Below, piece after piece: positions 24,041 to 33,430 of a stretch of DNA of 64,000 nt (its first letter is position 1; the number at the start of each line of letters is the position of its first letter). The notes below the pieces were generated by a model that had not been told where the DNA came from, did not search any database, and worked only from the letters and a program-made list of their open reading frames with translations. The stretch is from Capitulum mitella. Its lineage: Eukaryota; Arthropoda; Thecostraca; Pollicipedomorpha; Pollicipedidae. A program made the translations under genes and the position numbers. The stretch covers positions 3,720,001 to 3,784,000 of the forward strand of contig CP099841.1 of assembly GCA_030062745.1 (NCBI GenBank), in the 5' to 3' direction.

Positions 24041-24492
24041 GAACATCCCTGCCGCGCCCTTGCAGTTGGGTCTCCGAGAAAAAAACTAAGAAGCCAACGC
24101 ATGGAACGCACCGCCTCGCGACTGGCTCTGTCCACACGAGTACATGGTACTTAAACTGTTTCAGATGCTCCAAGCTTCCTCACTTTGACGTTTATGCCTT
24201 CTTTTCTTCGGTAGCAGAGTAATGTATACGGCCACTTCATTTGGAATTTCTTCGGTTCTTTCAAGAACAAATTTCTAAACCACTGCGGACTTTTAGCGTC
24301 AGAAATAAAAACAGAAGTTTCAGGTATCTCTCATAGATGGCAGGCATATGTTGTTGCCGCCCGACCCATATTTCCGGTCGGGCGAAAAGTGACAACGCGG
24401 CGATCTGCAATGCGTATAGGGGCGTAGCCGGGATTCCACCCGGGGGGGGGGGGAATCGGATCAAGGGTGCCCTCATAACCAATGGGGGCCCT
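24041..24492. other. Spacer between TTAA element A and the 21-nt-unit element
   Basis: It holds the continuation of the element split by copy A, then unassigned DNA. Near 24420 there is a GGGGCGTAGCCGGGATT end-like sequence followed by a G-run, resembling a hAT-type terminus of the GGCGTAGCC class. I see no gene. Confidence 0.35.
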
Positions 24493-24943
24493 TGCCAATG
24501 ATGGATCCAGGATTTCGCCAAGGCGAGGGGGGTGGAGGCAAATGGTCAGCGCGGGACCCCCGTTTTTTGTCCTTCAGATACGAAAAATGATGTAATTTTG
24601 CTTTTTTATGTAGAAAAATAACGGAAAAAGATGCAAACGAGTCATGTTTTTCCAGAAAATTCCGCGTTTTGTTACCGAACAAAGTGGCCGAAATACGACA
24701 AAAACGACGAAATTTTGGGCGGTTCCGTCCCTCCGCCCGTTTGAAACGTCGTGAAATGTCGTATCTGGTGCAGGAGCCCGTCTGTACCCGCCCGCATCCC
24801 ATAGCTTCTGGGGATTTTTTTGTCAGCCTGGTTTAGGTTCCCTCTTTCAGTTACAGGAGCACTTTTGGTGGCCTCGGGGCGTCTGCCGTGCCAGGACCCT
24901 GTAGTGGTCTTAGGTTCCTTTTACAGTTTCACGTGTCCCGCGG

Positions 24944-25084
24944 GACTTTTTGTCTTGACATAATTGCGCTATATTGCGCCGTCGGAATATTGATCGTTGT
25001 GACTTGTTAATGGAGCTACTTAAACAAGTTATGCGCGCTGAATGACCTTGCAGTCGGTGCGCCCCATTAACTAACCAACCAACC
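24944..25084 (+). mobile_element. 5'-truncated LINE-like (or SINE) insertion with (CCAA)n tail and 13-bp target duplication
   Basis: The insert ends in a short AACC/CCAA tail (near 25072-25084). It is flanked by near-identical ACGTGTCCCGCGG (24931-24943) and ACGTGTCTCGCGG (25085-25097). The related locus in copy 2 has a single ACGTGTCCATCGG at 46435-46447 and no insert. A tailed, short-duplication insertion is what target-primed reverse transcription leaves. The element family is not identifiable from 141 bp. Confidence 0.7.
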
Positions 25085-26849
25085 AACGTGTCTCGCGGAA
25101 TGTCTCAGTCGCTCCTTTGGCAGTTTCAGGGCGCCTCGGACAGTCTAAGGGACCTATCTGGCAGTTTCAGGGACGCTTAAGCCACCTCGGGTTTCCTCCC
25201 ATCGTTTCTGGGACGTTTTTGCCGTCTAAGGAGCCCTTCAGGCACCCGCTACTAGTCTCTCTCTGTCGTAACACAGGCGCCTCTGGCAATCCTCTAGGGC
25301 CTTTGGCCGTTTCAGGAGCAGTTTGGACGTCTTAAGGTCTAGCAGTTTCAGGGGTCCCTCTGGTCGTCTCCAGGGGCCCCTATTGCTAGAGACTTCTAGT
25401 AAGCAGTCTCAAAGGTCCCTCTCTGGCAATCTCAGTCGACCCCTGTGGCCCTGGGTACCCCTCTTATCGTCTCTGGGAAGCATTTTTGCCATCTCAGGGG
25501 CCCTCTGGCAATTACAAAGACCTTTTGGCAATTTCAGGGCCCCTGTGCAGTGTCAAAGGCCTTCTGAACGCCTCCGCCTCCGGACCATGGCTGTACCAGG
25601 GGTCTTCCTCTGTCACATGAGGCATATCTGGCAGTCTTTTAGAGCCCCTCTGGCCGTAACAAGGGTCTTTTGTTGGCGCTTTAGTGGCCTGACTGGCAAT
25701 CTCAGTGGGACCTTGCCCGTGCCAGGAGCCCGCTTATTACACTCGGGGACCCTCTGGCCGTCCAGCGCCTCCAGAAAACGTCTTTGCCTCGGAGGAGCCC
25801 TGCGACCTTTTGGCGGTCTCAGGGGCCATCTGCGGTGTACGGGCCCATCTTGCCGTCTCAGAAACCATATGATCTTCCCGGGGGCCCACAACAGTACCAA
25901 AAACCCCTCAAGGTTTCAAAAAGGCCAGTGTAGACCATTTGTGGCTCCTCTCGAGGTTGAGAAGGGCACCGACGAATTCCCGTTCAGGGGGCCCCTCTGG
26001 CTAGCCAGGGTGTCTCTTTACGCCGTCTTAGTCTTAAGTTCTCTTAAGACTATGACTCTTATAAATACTTATATATGTATACTCTTATATCTCTTAAGTC
26101 CTCTTAACCCGCGCACGACCGTCGGTCCGTCCCGAACACCGTCGACTGGGGGGGGCAGTTGACTGCCCCCCCCCTCTAACTCACGAACGGTTGGTCGCAC
26201 GATAAAAATAAGCATACCGTTGGAAAGCCCGTCACGAGTAGAGCTCGAAACTGGTCTCATTTTTAGTTTTAGATAATATGTAAGCCAATTTACGCCCTAT
26301 ATATGTTTTCTCATAGCCGACTGCATGAGACCGAGAAATGGCCTGAATCTCAAGGGCTGTGACTAATAACGCATAGGTAAAGGCACCAGCGCACAAGTAA
26401 ATGTCCGCGGATGCCGATACACATCTAATTTCCTAAGATTTGTTCAATATATGCGCCGAAACGTTGAGTTAAAGACACCGTAATTCTCCCGTTAGGCGTC
26501 ACTGTGCGCCGCTGCCTTATGCGGTACCAAATTGACGGGAACTAATTTTAGCGTTTCTTTATTTTTGCGAAAAAAGACAATCTATGTAAATTTTATTGAT
26601 CTTTGTGGTTCTTGTGATGGTTTTTCATGCTTAAATTTTGGAAAAATTGATTAGTTGTCAATCTACAAAATTGGCGGAGCTTTATTCGCGAGAGCCTGTG
26701 TATTTCCAAAATATGCTACTTTTTCAAACTTTTTGAGGTTCCTGGTATTACTTACGTCTGTGCAAGCTAGTTCTGCCATTTTCTTCCCATTCTGAGTAAT
26801 TCATCGTCGATTTTGACGGTGGTACATTTTGGCCCACTTCAGTTATTCG

Positions 26850-26867
26850 TGACCTGACCTCAGGTCA
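26850..26867. promoter_or_regulatory. Everted AGGTCA pair in TTAA element copy B
   Basis: TGACCTGACCTCAGGTCA, the counterpart of 23313-23330 in copy A, keeps both half-sites although the spacer has changed. Confidence 0.35.
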
Positions 26868-27001
26868 ATGGCTGGAAGTCACTGATACTTTGCCCAATGA
26901 CGGTAACTAGATGTCTGCTTCACTCCACACTAAAAATGTGATGAAATATTCCGTCAATTTCAGAAAAAACGGCGATATGTCTTAAAAATGGACTTGACCT
27001 T

Positions 27002-27014
27002 AGGTCAATGACCC
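27002..27014. promoter_or_regulatory. Nuclear-receptor IR-1 site (EcRE-like) in TTAA element copy B
   Basis: AGGTCAATGACCC is the counterpart of 23165-23177 in copy A and fits RGGTCANTGACCY exactly. The two copies differ at many flanking positions, yet both hold a perfect site. Confidence 0.45.
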
Positions 27015-27834
27015 GGAAAATTCCGAAAAATCCGAGATAGCAGATTTGTTGCATCTATCACGATCACTAATCCCTGAAAGTATTATTGAGATATCTTGTT
27101 TTGCGAAAAAGTTAGAGGGCGCTAAACTTTTTTGGACTTAGGTCTATTTGACCTGGTCTAGGTCAGGCACCTGACCTGACCTGGGGTCAAAATTTTGACA
27201 CGAGACGTAAAATTGATGAAGCAAAAGGTATACAAAGTTTTGTGACTCTGTGTTTGTTGGTTCTCTCGCAATCTTAGAAAAACCTCAGGGGGGGCAGTCA
27301 ACTGCCCCCTCCAGTCGGGGACGGGTTAAGTTCTTGCTGTCTCAGGTGCCTTTTTAGCGATTTCAGCTGTGTCATGAACTCTTTGCCGTGTTGTGGGCCC
27401 TGAAAAGTTTCAGGGGCCCTTCTTTCCAGTTTAGGGGTCATCTTTCCGTGTCAGGGTCTCATTAACCCGGCCGGGGGCCCTCTGACTACATCAAGAACCT
27501 TCAGCTTTTCACTCACAGGGACCCCTAGAGACTCAGTCGTCATTTTGGCCGTCTCAGGGGCTCTATGAGCCATCTGGCGGTCTCAGGGACACTCTGGAAA
27601 AATGTGTTGGGGTCCTTTGGGAGCTTCAGGGGCTCTCTTTGCGTATCAGGGGTCATCTAACCCTCCAGGAGGCCTCCCTGATTGCATCAAGAGCCCGTCA
27701 GGTTCTGTAGAGGCCCTGTGAAGCTCATACGGGGCCCCTTCGGTACTCCTTTTAAGTCTGACAAGGGCCCCTTCTCAGGCCTCAGGGGGGAGGGAGCGAT
27801 CGCTTCAATTGCTCCCTTTTGGATCCGCGCCTGG

Positions 27835-28789
27835 CCCTCGTAATCAGTGGAGCCCCATGTGTTTAAATTTACTGTTGGTTTGTAAAGGGGCCCCGCTGAA
27901 ATGTAAAGGGGCCATGCTCGCCTGTAAAATGTTCCTGCTGACCTGGCGGGTGACTCTTACAGGTCGGTAGGGATATTTTTACAGGAAATCAGGGGCCCTT
28001 GAATGATCGTTTAGGGTCTCCTGTTGGCCAGGGGGTTCACTGCCTGTCTGTAGAGGGCACCCTATCCACCTGCAAAGGGCCCCTGTCGACCTCTGGAGGC
28101 AGGGGCAGGGACCTCCTTCCAGAACGAAAGGAGGTCCCTTCAGAGGCTGACAGGGGGCCTTTATGGGCCAAAAGGGGGCCCTCCCCAGACAAGCAGTGAA
28201 CTCCCCCTCAAGCTAGCAGGGGCCCCCAACGCTCATTCGGACCACGGGCCTCTTTTCATAGTGCACAAAGCCTTCTTGTGTATTCGAAGTACGCTCTCTT
28301 TAGGTTCGTAAGCATTCTTCCATGCTTAAAATATTCTTGTTTTGCTTTCATTGTTTGTTTCGGACACTGTAAGACGTCTTGCGGGCGCCTCACGTTATCC
28401 AAATAACTGGGGCCTTCGGCCCCAGGGGACCCGCTCGGTCGCCAGGGGACCCGCTTAGCCTCGGGAGGGGGGGGGGGCGTGGCCCCTTTGGACCTCTTGG
28501 CTACGCCACTGAATGCGTATGTGTATCGTATGACAGTCTGCCCGAAGCAATTGCGATGCAGGATGTCATTTGTCTCATTTGTGCAGAATGGGCCATAGAA
28601 GGGAGATATAGTGTTCGATGTCTGCGAATTCACCACACAGCGGCCTTTTTCTCATCAAAATACACCTACTTCGTGTACGAAACAGAGAGTTACAGTTTGT
28701 TCATAATGTGCACAATATTAAAGAGACAAGCAAGAAAAGATAAAGAAAAAATATTGCACATCTCCACTCTATAAACCACCCTTAATATA
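27835..28789. other. Intergenic, low-complexity GC-rich blocks, no gene
   Basis: Bases 27850-28250 continue with AGGGGCCC-type words. Bases 28400-28516 end in GGCTACGCCACTG, which resembles the terminus of hAT-like elements of the CAGTGGCGTAGCC class, but its partner end was not found. No gene is supported. Confidence 0.3.
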
Positions 28790-29160
28790 CTAGTAAACAA
28801 TGTATTGCTGCATAAATCAGTTCCACATCACACGAACAAATCAGAGTACTGGATTCAGTGTTTTGGCCGGGAACATCAGAAATAATCTAGAGCATGAAGT
28901 CAAAATTTAAACGTACATGGAAAAAGGCGAATGAGGAACAGGAAAGCCATCTCATCACAGCAGACACTCAAAAAAATAACAACAACGAATACAATATCAC
29001 ACAACTATTCACTGCGAGCAATAAAAAGGGCTCAACTTTATTCAAGTCAGAAACAATGACAGGTCCTCTAAAGCGAAAGCTCACGAGAGACACGAAGAAC
29101 CAGATATATGGTGACGAATTTTACAGTTAACGAACAACGACCCAAACGTTGAGTTTAATA
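28790..29160 (-). mobile_element. Penelope-like element 3' remnant, copy 1
   Basis: This segment aligns along its length with 49885-50220, the region downstream of the GIY-YIG frame of the second Penelope copy (shared ATAATCTAGAGCATGAAGTC, then GCAATAAAAAGGG, then GAGACACGAAGAACCAGA). It keeps a degenerate hammerhead-like core at 28860-28879 (minus strand CTGATG, stem with GGCC, then AAAAC). No endonuclease or reverse transcriptase remains. Confidence 0.55.
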
Positions 29161-29344
29161 TTCTCTTTGATTTGTTACCAATTTAAATAACAACGCAGTG
29201 TCTTATTGTATACTGAAGAACATCAGTATTGTTGATATTGTTGATTAATTGATATATTCAAGTATACGATATCTCAAACCCAGGAGCATTTAAGAACCAT
29301 TCTTCAATATATTAGACGATGGAATAAAATTATTCAACTACTTT

Positions 29345-29910
29345 CGCATGGGGGCGTAGTCAGGATTTCCTTTAAGGGGGGCCAGGAACTCAGTGTGGAT
29401 TGAAATTATACAAAAACCGCCTGCAGGTGAGACGATGTGTCATGGCTTTCACAAAAAATGCGGGCGGGGGGGGGAGCGGGCCCCCTTTGGCTGCATCGAT
29501 GCTTTTGCACACTTTCCCAGAACGGCATGTGCAAGTCCAGTGTGTACACAACGCTGCTGTAAATGCTGCTGGATAGAGCATCGTGATAGTGTGGTTCAAC
29601 TGGAGAATCCCGTGGGGGGACATCATGGCCATGTCTCCTTTTACTGGAAAATCCGGGGCCAGTATGTCTTTCGCCCCATCCCTTTTTGGACGGAAATGGT
29701 GGAAATTTTGTTCTCGAAAAGAAAAATTGTTGATGTGTATGGTAATTTTCGAAAATGGCGAAACAACGTGGCCCAAATCCGAGGAGAAATTGGCATTTTG
29801 GTGTAGGTTGGATTGCATGGATGGAGACTGTCCTTTGACCCCTACTTCCATTAGCACATGGTCTGGACCCACCCTTGCATGGTCCTTCTTCCATGTCAAA
29901 AAGGAAAGAA
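29345..29910 (-). mobile_element. hAT-like element fragment with the uninvaded TTAA site
   Basis: On the minus strand this stretch contains the same series of blocks as 22740-22851 plus the DNA right after 24040, but uninterrupted: GGCCCCCC, TTAA (29372-29375), then ATCCTGACTACGCCCC. The GGGGGCGTAGTCAGGATT end belongs to the GGCGTAGCCAGG class of termini. Long frames on both strands (for example minus 29390-30085) carry no known domain and appear to be chance. Confidence 0.55.
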
Positions 29911-31743
29911 AATACTGATACTGAAAATAATCACGTAACTGCAATACGTTCAGTATCTTACGGATTCTTCCGCTTGCTTGCTCGTATTTCAGCAGCGTGA
30001 CAGTTCCATTCCATGTGCATGAAGTTGATCTCATTTGGACTAAAATGTCTGCACATGTTGCTAATGTCTGCACATGTCTGCACATGTTGTTGCTCTGAGT
30101 TCTGATTCACCCTTCGGACGTTAACGAATGAATGAGTTCAGATCTTGCTGTTTTCCTTGTTTTCACAAGTAGCAAATACAAAATGGGTAAAGCTCGAGGG
30201 AACGCAGAAATTCCCCTCCATCGTCCAAATTATTTCTTAACTAACGGATGAATCTCAGTCATTCAAACACCAGTCTATAACCCTGAAGCCTGACATCTCA
30301 GGATGATCGTGGCCACATCGGGCATGATAAACTGCTATCGCATTTCATCCACACCCCATCACAAATAACTTAGATACTGCAAGCTTATCATGCACGTTAA
30401 CATTACTAACATTTGCTCAGGTTCACTTCACAGGTCAGGGGCAAGTAAGGTCGATAGCCAACGTCTTATTATGCCAAGAAGTTCTGGACTGACCTGGCCA
30501 AACAGAACTTAAATGGACAATCACGTAATTCCACAATCTCGTCAAACATATCACGCAGCTCTCAAAGAGCTTGCTTAATTCAGATTGTGTCGTACATGGA
30601 CACCACCTTTTGAAAATTACAAAACTTGCTATTCAGCCTTTGAGAACCTAGTATCCGGCTAAGAGTGTTCGACAGTTTTCTTATGACAGTATATAGCGTC
30701 TACCGCAAAATGCCAAAATATCACAAGTTACTCATGTAAGCAAAGAACAAGTGAATTCGAATCGGATGAAAAAAATCGTTGACATGTTGCTTATCACTTC
30801 ATTTTGACGTGATCTCGGACCATCTTGATAAGAAAGCCCGTACCAAGATTCGCGAAATTGACAGAAGAAAAGGTGCTGCAATTTTCATGTCATTGTCATT
30901 GCTTTTTAAGGTGTTGTGAAAATCCGCCAGGTGAGAGGGGGTGACAATGCCTGCTCCCTCAGTCAGTTGCAAGTTAACGAAACAACATAGACGAATGTAT
31001 GAACATAATTAATGTGCGTAGTTGTTTCTCCATAAAATGATGTCGGTTATTTCACAAGCTATCGCCATTCATCTGTATTCATATACGATATGGAATGATT
31101 CCAGTTATGGGCGCAAGTCAACTTCAACTGATATTAACATTAGCTTCATGAAATGGCATGTTAAGAGACCATCCCAACATTGGCATACCCCTACTACCCT
31201 TAAAAACGTTTTTGTGCCTGGGTTCCAGTGGTCTACTAGATGCCGGTGGCAGGTTTTTTGTTGAAGAAATGCGGTTTGGTTTGTTTTGTAATTCTCAGCT
31301 TCTGTCTCCGTGCGCTGCTCGCCGTTCCGCGACCGCATTCGCAGTTCTTAGAGCCCTTGTTTGTTCGTTTGTGAGTTAGGATGCACAGCGCCTTGGGCTC
31401 AGGCCCTCGTGTATCGAGAGAAGCCCTGTGTTTCGCCAGGCATCAGTCGATCGTTTGCCGGGGGCACTGGTATGCGGGATGTGTGCCGATCGAGGCCGCA
31501 GCGACGGGGGCACCTGTACGTGAACTGAGGCGAACTCTTCCTGTGCTCTCCGGCTGGCGGGCGTGGCGCTGCTGGTTCTCCACGGAGGATACAGCTGGAC
31601 GTTACGTGGCACCAGAACGACGGTCGTCAAGAGCTCACCCAGAGAAAGCAGCATCAAAAAAGCATGCATGTATTCACAGCTCAATGCACCATACAAGAAC
31701 GGTAAATACCTTTCCCCTGATAAACAACGCGCGACCGGACGGC
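29911..31743. other. AT-rich intergenic DNA 3' of the cuticle-type gene
   Basis: No gene, tRNA or strong repeat is seen. Bases near 31743 should contain the 3' UTR of the cuticle-type gene, but I found no AATAAA or ATTAAA on the minus strand within about 700 bp. The frame at plus 31381-31893 runs antisense into that gene and is not credible. Confidence 0.35.
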
Positions 31744-32940
31744 TCAGTTCTCGGGCTTGTCGGCCATCTTCATCTTGGCCATCATGGCGTCGTCCAGCTT
31801 GGTGGTGAGGGCCTCGACGGCGATGGTCTTCACCTTGGCGCCGTCCACCTTGGCATCCTTGATCTCCAGCCCCTTCAGGGTGGTGCCCTCTAGGCCCATC
31901 ACGGGGTGGCCGATGGCAAGGCCGTGCGCGGCGTAGCTCACGGGAGCGGCCAGGCCGATGGCGGCGGGGGCAGCCACACCGATGGCGCCGGTCCTCAGGC
32001 CGGTGACGTAGCCGAGGTTGCCGGCGTAGCCGACGGCAGCGGGGGCGGCGATGCCGACGGCGGCGGGGGCGGCGACGCCGATGGCGGCGGTCCTCAGACC
32101 GATGGCGGCGGGAGCAGCGGCCACGCCGATGGCAGGCGCAGCGTGGACCGGGGCGGCGTAGGCGGCCGGGGCGTACACGCGCTTCCTCACCTCCACGGGG
32201 GCGGTCTGGACGGGGGTGGGCACGGCGTACGGCTCAGGCACGTCGTAGGGCACGCTGTAAGGGACAGCCACCTTGTTGATGGTCTTGACCTCGGCGGGAT
32301 ACTTGGAGATGCTGAGGGTGGCCGGGTTGGTGATGGTCTTTCCGATGAGGGTCCTGGGGGCGGCGATGGCCGGGGCGGCGATGGCCGGCTTGTTGATGGT
32401 GGTGGTGTGTCCGGTGACGACGGGCTGGTCGGCGTAGTGGACCGTCTTGGTGATGGGGATTTCCACATTCTGGCGGATGACGGCGGGGGCGGCAGCGGTG
32501 TATCTCACAGCGGGAGCGGCCACAGCCACGGCAGGGGCGGCCTTCACAGCAATGGCAGCAGGGGCGGCCACAGCCATGGCGGGGGCGGCCAGCGCCACGG
32601 GGGCGGCCTTAACGGCGAGGGCGGGGGCGGCGATGCCCACCGCGCGGGTGGCGGCGATGCCGAGGGGGGCGGCGATGGCGGCGTGGCCGGCGAGGCCGAT
32701 GGTGCGCGTGGCGGCCAGCCCGACCGGGTGGGCCAGCCCGACGGCAGCCGGGGCGGCGATGCCCACCGCCCGCGTGGCGGCGATGCCGACAGGGTGGGCG
32801 ACGCCCACGGCGTGGGTGCCGGTCATCATGCCCAGGCCATGCGCGTAGCCGAGCCCCCGGGCGTAGCCGAGGCCGCCGTGGTGGAGGCCGATCGTGTTCC
32901 AGGGAGCCGCGGAGGCGGCCGCGGCCAGCGCCAGCACCAG
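31744..32940 (-). CDS. Ala/Val/Pro-rich secreted cuticle-type structural protein, exon 2
   Basis: This exon encodes 398 of about 402 residues. It opens LVLALAAAASAAPW, which completes a signal peptide begun in exon 1, with likely cleavage before APW. The mature chain lacks cysteine. Its N-terminal part is Gly/His/Leu-rich (GLGYARGLGYAHGLGMM). Then come many short repeats of the type AAPAAVGIA, AATRAVGIAAPA and AHPVG. A non-repetitive middle follows (about residues 160-280, with TKTVHYADQPVVTGHTTTI and PYSVPYDVPEPYAVP), then more AAPA repeats. The C-terminus is charged and repeat-free (LKGLEIKDAKVDGAKVKTIA). Such AAPA/V-rich low-complexity proteins are typical of arthropod cuticle and related secreted matrices; no chitin-binding Rebers-Riddiford motif is visible. 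The acceptor is CCGTTTCAG at 32941. The upstream in-frame ATG at 32967 lies inside the intron model and would give a worse leader. An antisense frame of 372 codons is a composition by-product. Confidence 0.9.
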   Translation of the reverse strand: MVLALAAAASAAPWNTIGLHHGGLGYARGLGYAHGLGMMTGTHAVGVAHPVGIAATRAVGIAAPAAVGLAHPVGLAATRTIGLAGHAAIAAPLGIAATRAVGIAAPALAVKAAPVALAAPAMAVAAPAAIAVKAAPAVAVAAPAVRYTAAAPAVIRQNVEIPITKTVHYADQPVVTGHTTTINKPAIAAPAIAAPRTLIGKTITNPATLSISKYPAEVKTINKVAVPYSVPYDVPEPYAVPTPVQTAPVEVRKRVYAPAAYAAPVHAAPAIGVAAAPAAIGLRTAAIGVAAPAAVGIAAPAAVGYAGNLGYVTGLRTGAIGVAAPAAIGLAAPVSYAAHGLAIGHPVMGLEGTTLKGLEIKDAKVDGAKVKTIAVEALTTKLDDAMMAKMKMADKPEN

Positions 32941-33357
32941 CTGAAACGGACGGCACGGCGCGGTCACGGGGAGCCCCTGCGGCCGCTGCGTGGCGTGCCG
33001 TTATGCGAGGGGTCAGCGGCGTGACGCACCAGGCGGGGCTCAGAGAGCGACGCACCGCCCAGTTGTTCGAGCTGGGCCCTATGGGGGCAGTTCGACACAG
33101 CACCCATCGTGGTCATCTTGGCTACAAGTATAGGCATGCCTTGACTTGCTTGAACGAAAATCTCTTACTTTGCTGATAATTCGCAAAAATTTGTGCTGAG
33201 TCATGTTTTGAAATGCGCTAACTACAACAAAGCAAACCAACAATTACATGTCGTTGCTTTTATCAACATTTTACACGCCGTAAAACTATGAATAAGTTTA
33301 GGATCAGCTGTAACCATACGTAAAGCTCGTTGAAACTCGCGAGTTATCGTTGCTTAC
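32941..33357 (-). other. Intron of the cuticle-type gene (417 bp, phase 0)
   Basis: On the minus strand the donor is CTC|GTAAGC at 33357 and the acceptor is CCGTTTCAG|CTG at 32941. Both are canonical. A short phase-0 intron right after the first few codons of the signal peptide is the usual layout of arthropod cuticular protein genes. Confidence 0.85.
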
Positions 33358-33369
33358 GAGAGCGTTCAT
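33358..33369 (-). CDS. Cuticle-type structural protein, exon 1 (four codons)
   Basis: ATGAACGCTCTC encodes MNAL and is followed directly by a GTAAGC donor. Joined to exon 2 it gives MNALLVLALAAAASA, a textbook signal peptide. The ATG has a good context (ATCAACATG) and lies 34 nt after the predicted initiator. The exon is far too short for ORF scanning. Confidence 0.87.
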
Positions 33370-33396
33370 GTTGATGACTTTTGTTCAGACGCCAAA

Positions 33397-33430
33397 TGTG
33401 CTTGACCGGTTGTCATTGGCCGCTTATATA
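33397..33430 (-). promoter_or_regulatory. Core promoter of the cuticle-type gene (TATA box and initiator)
   Basis: TATATAAG lies at 33423-33430 on the minus strand. An initiator-like GTCAAGC would place +1 near 33403, 27 nt from the start of the TATA box, giving a 5' UTR of about 34 nt. A TATA promoter with a very short 5' UTR is common for strongly and stage-specifically expressed cuticle genes. The start site is inferred. Confidence 0.72.

Larger units (their letters stand above)
26108..27325 (+). mobile_element. piggyBac-like non-autonomous element, copy B (TTAA target duplication)
   Basis: TTAA at 26104-26107 and 27326-27329 flanks 1218 bp. The left end reads CCCGCGCACGACCGTC and the right end, read inward, CCCGTCCCCGACTGGAGGGG. 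Both carry the inner palindrome GGGGGCAGTTGACTGCCCCC (or close to it) at about 50 bp and 20-25 bp from the ends. It aligns in reverse orientation with copy A. The empty target is visible in the related element at 47415-47418, where CCCCTTAAGTTCTTGC continues just as this copy's right flank TTAAGTTCTTGC does. No transposase frame is present, so mobility would need enzyme from another element. Confidence 0.87.
24493..27834. mobile_element. ~2-kb element built of degenerate ~21-nt units, copy 1, carrying two nested insertions
   Basis: It begins near GGATCCAGGATTTCGCC and ends TTGGATCCGCGCCTG, inverted termini of the CAGGNGCGGATCCA class. The interior is a chain of imperfect ~21-nt units of the form TCTGGCAGTTTCAGGGGCC. 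The whole layout is colinear with the second copy at 45898-47984. Two later insertions interrupt copy 1: a LINE-like tail at 24944-25084 and TTAA element B at 26108-27325. Removing them brings it to about 2 kb, matching copy 2. The 5' terminus is truncated. There is no protein-coding capacity; the long frame at 25323-26162 exists because the unit has few stops. Confidence 0.72.

Noticed and set aside
25323-26162. 279-codon plus frame within the 21-nt-unit element
   Set aside because: Runs through degenerate repeat units into the TTAA element. The second copy of the element does not keep the frame.
22852-27329. The two inverted TTAA elements as arms of one large foldback transposon
   Set aside because: Each arm has its own TTAA pair and its own empty-site relative, so they are independent insertions.
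29390-30085. 231-codon minus frame as a gene
   Set aside because: No domain. It overlaps a transposon fragment with long competing frames on the other strand.
31906-33024. Plus-strand open frame of 372 codons antisense to the cuticle-type gene
   Set aside because: Gly/Asp-rich mirror of the GC-rich codons on the other strand. It also covers the intron, has no start context and no domain.
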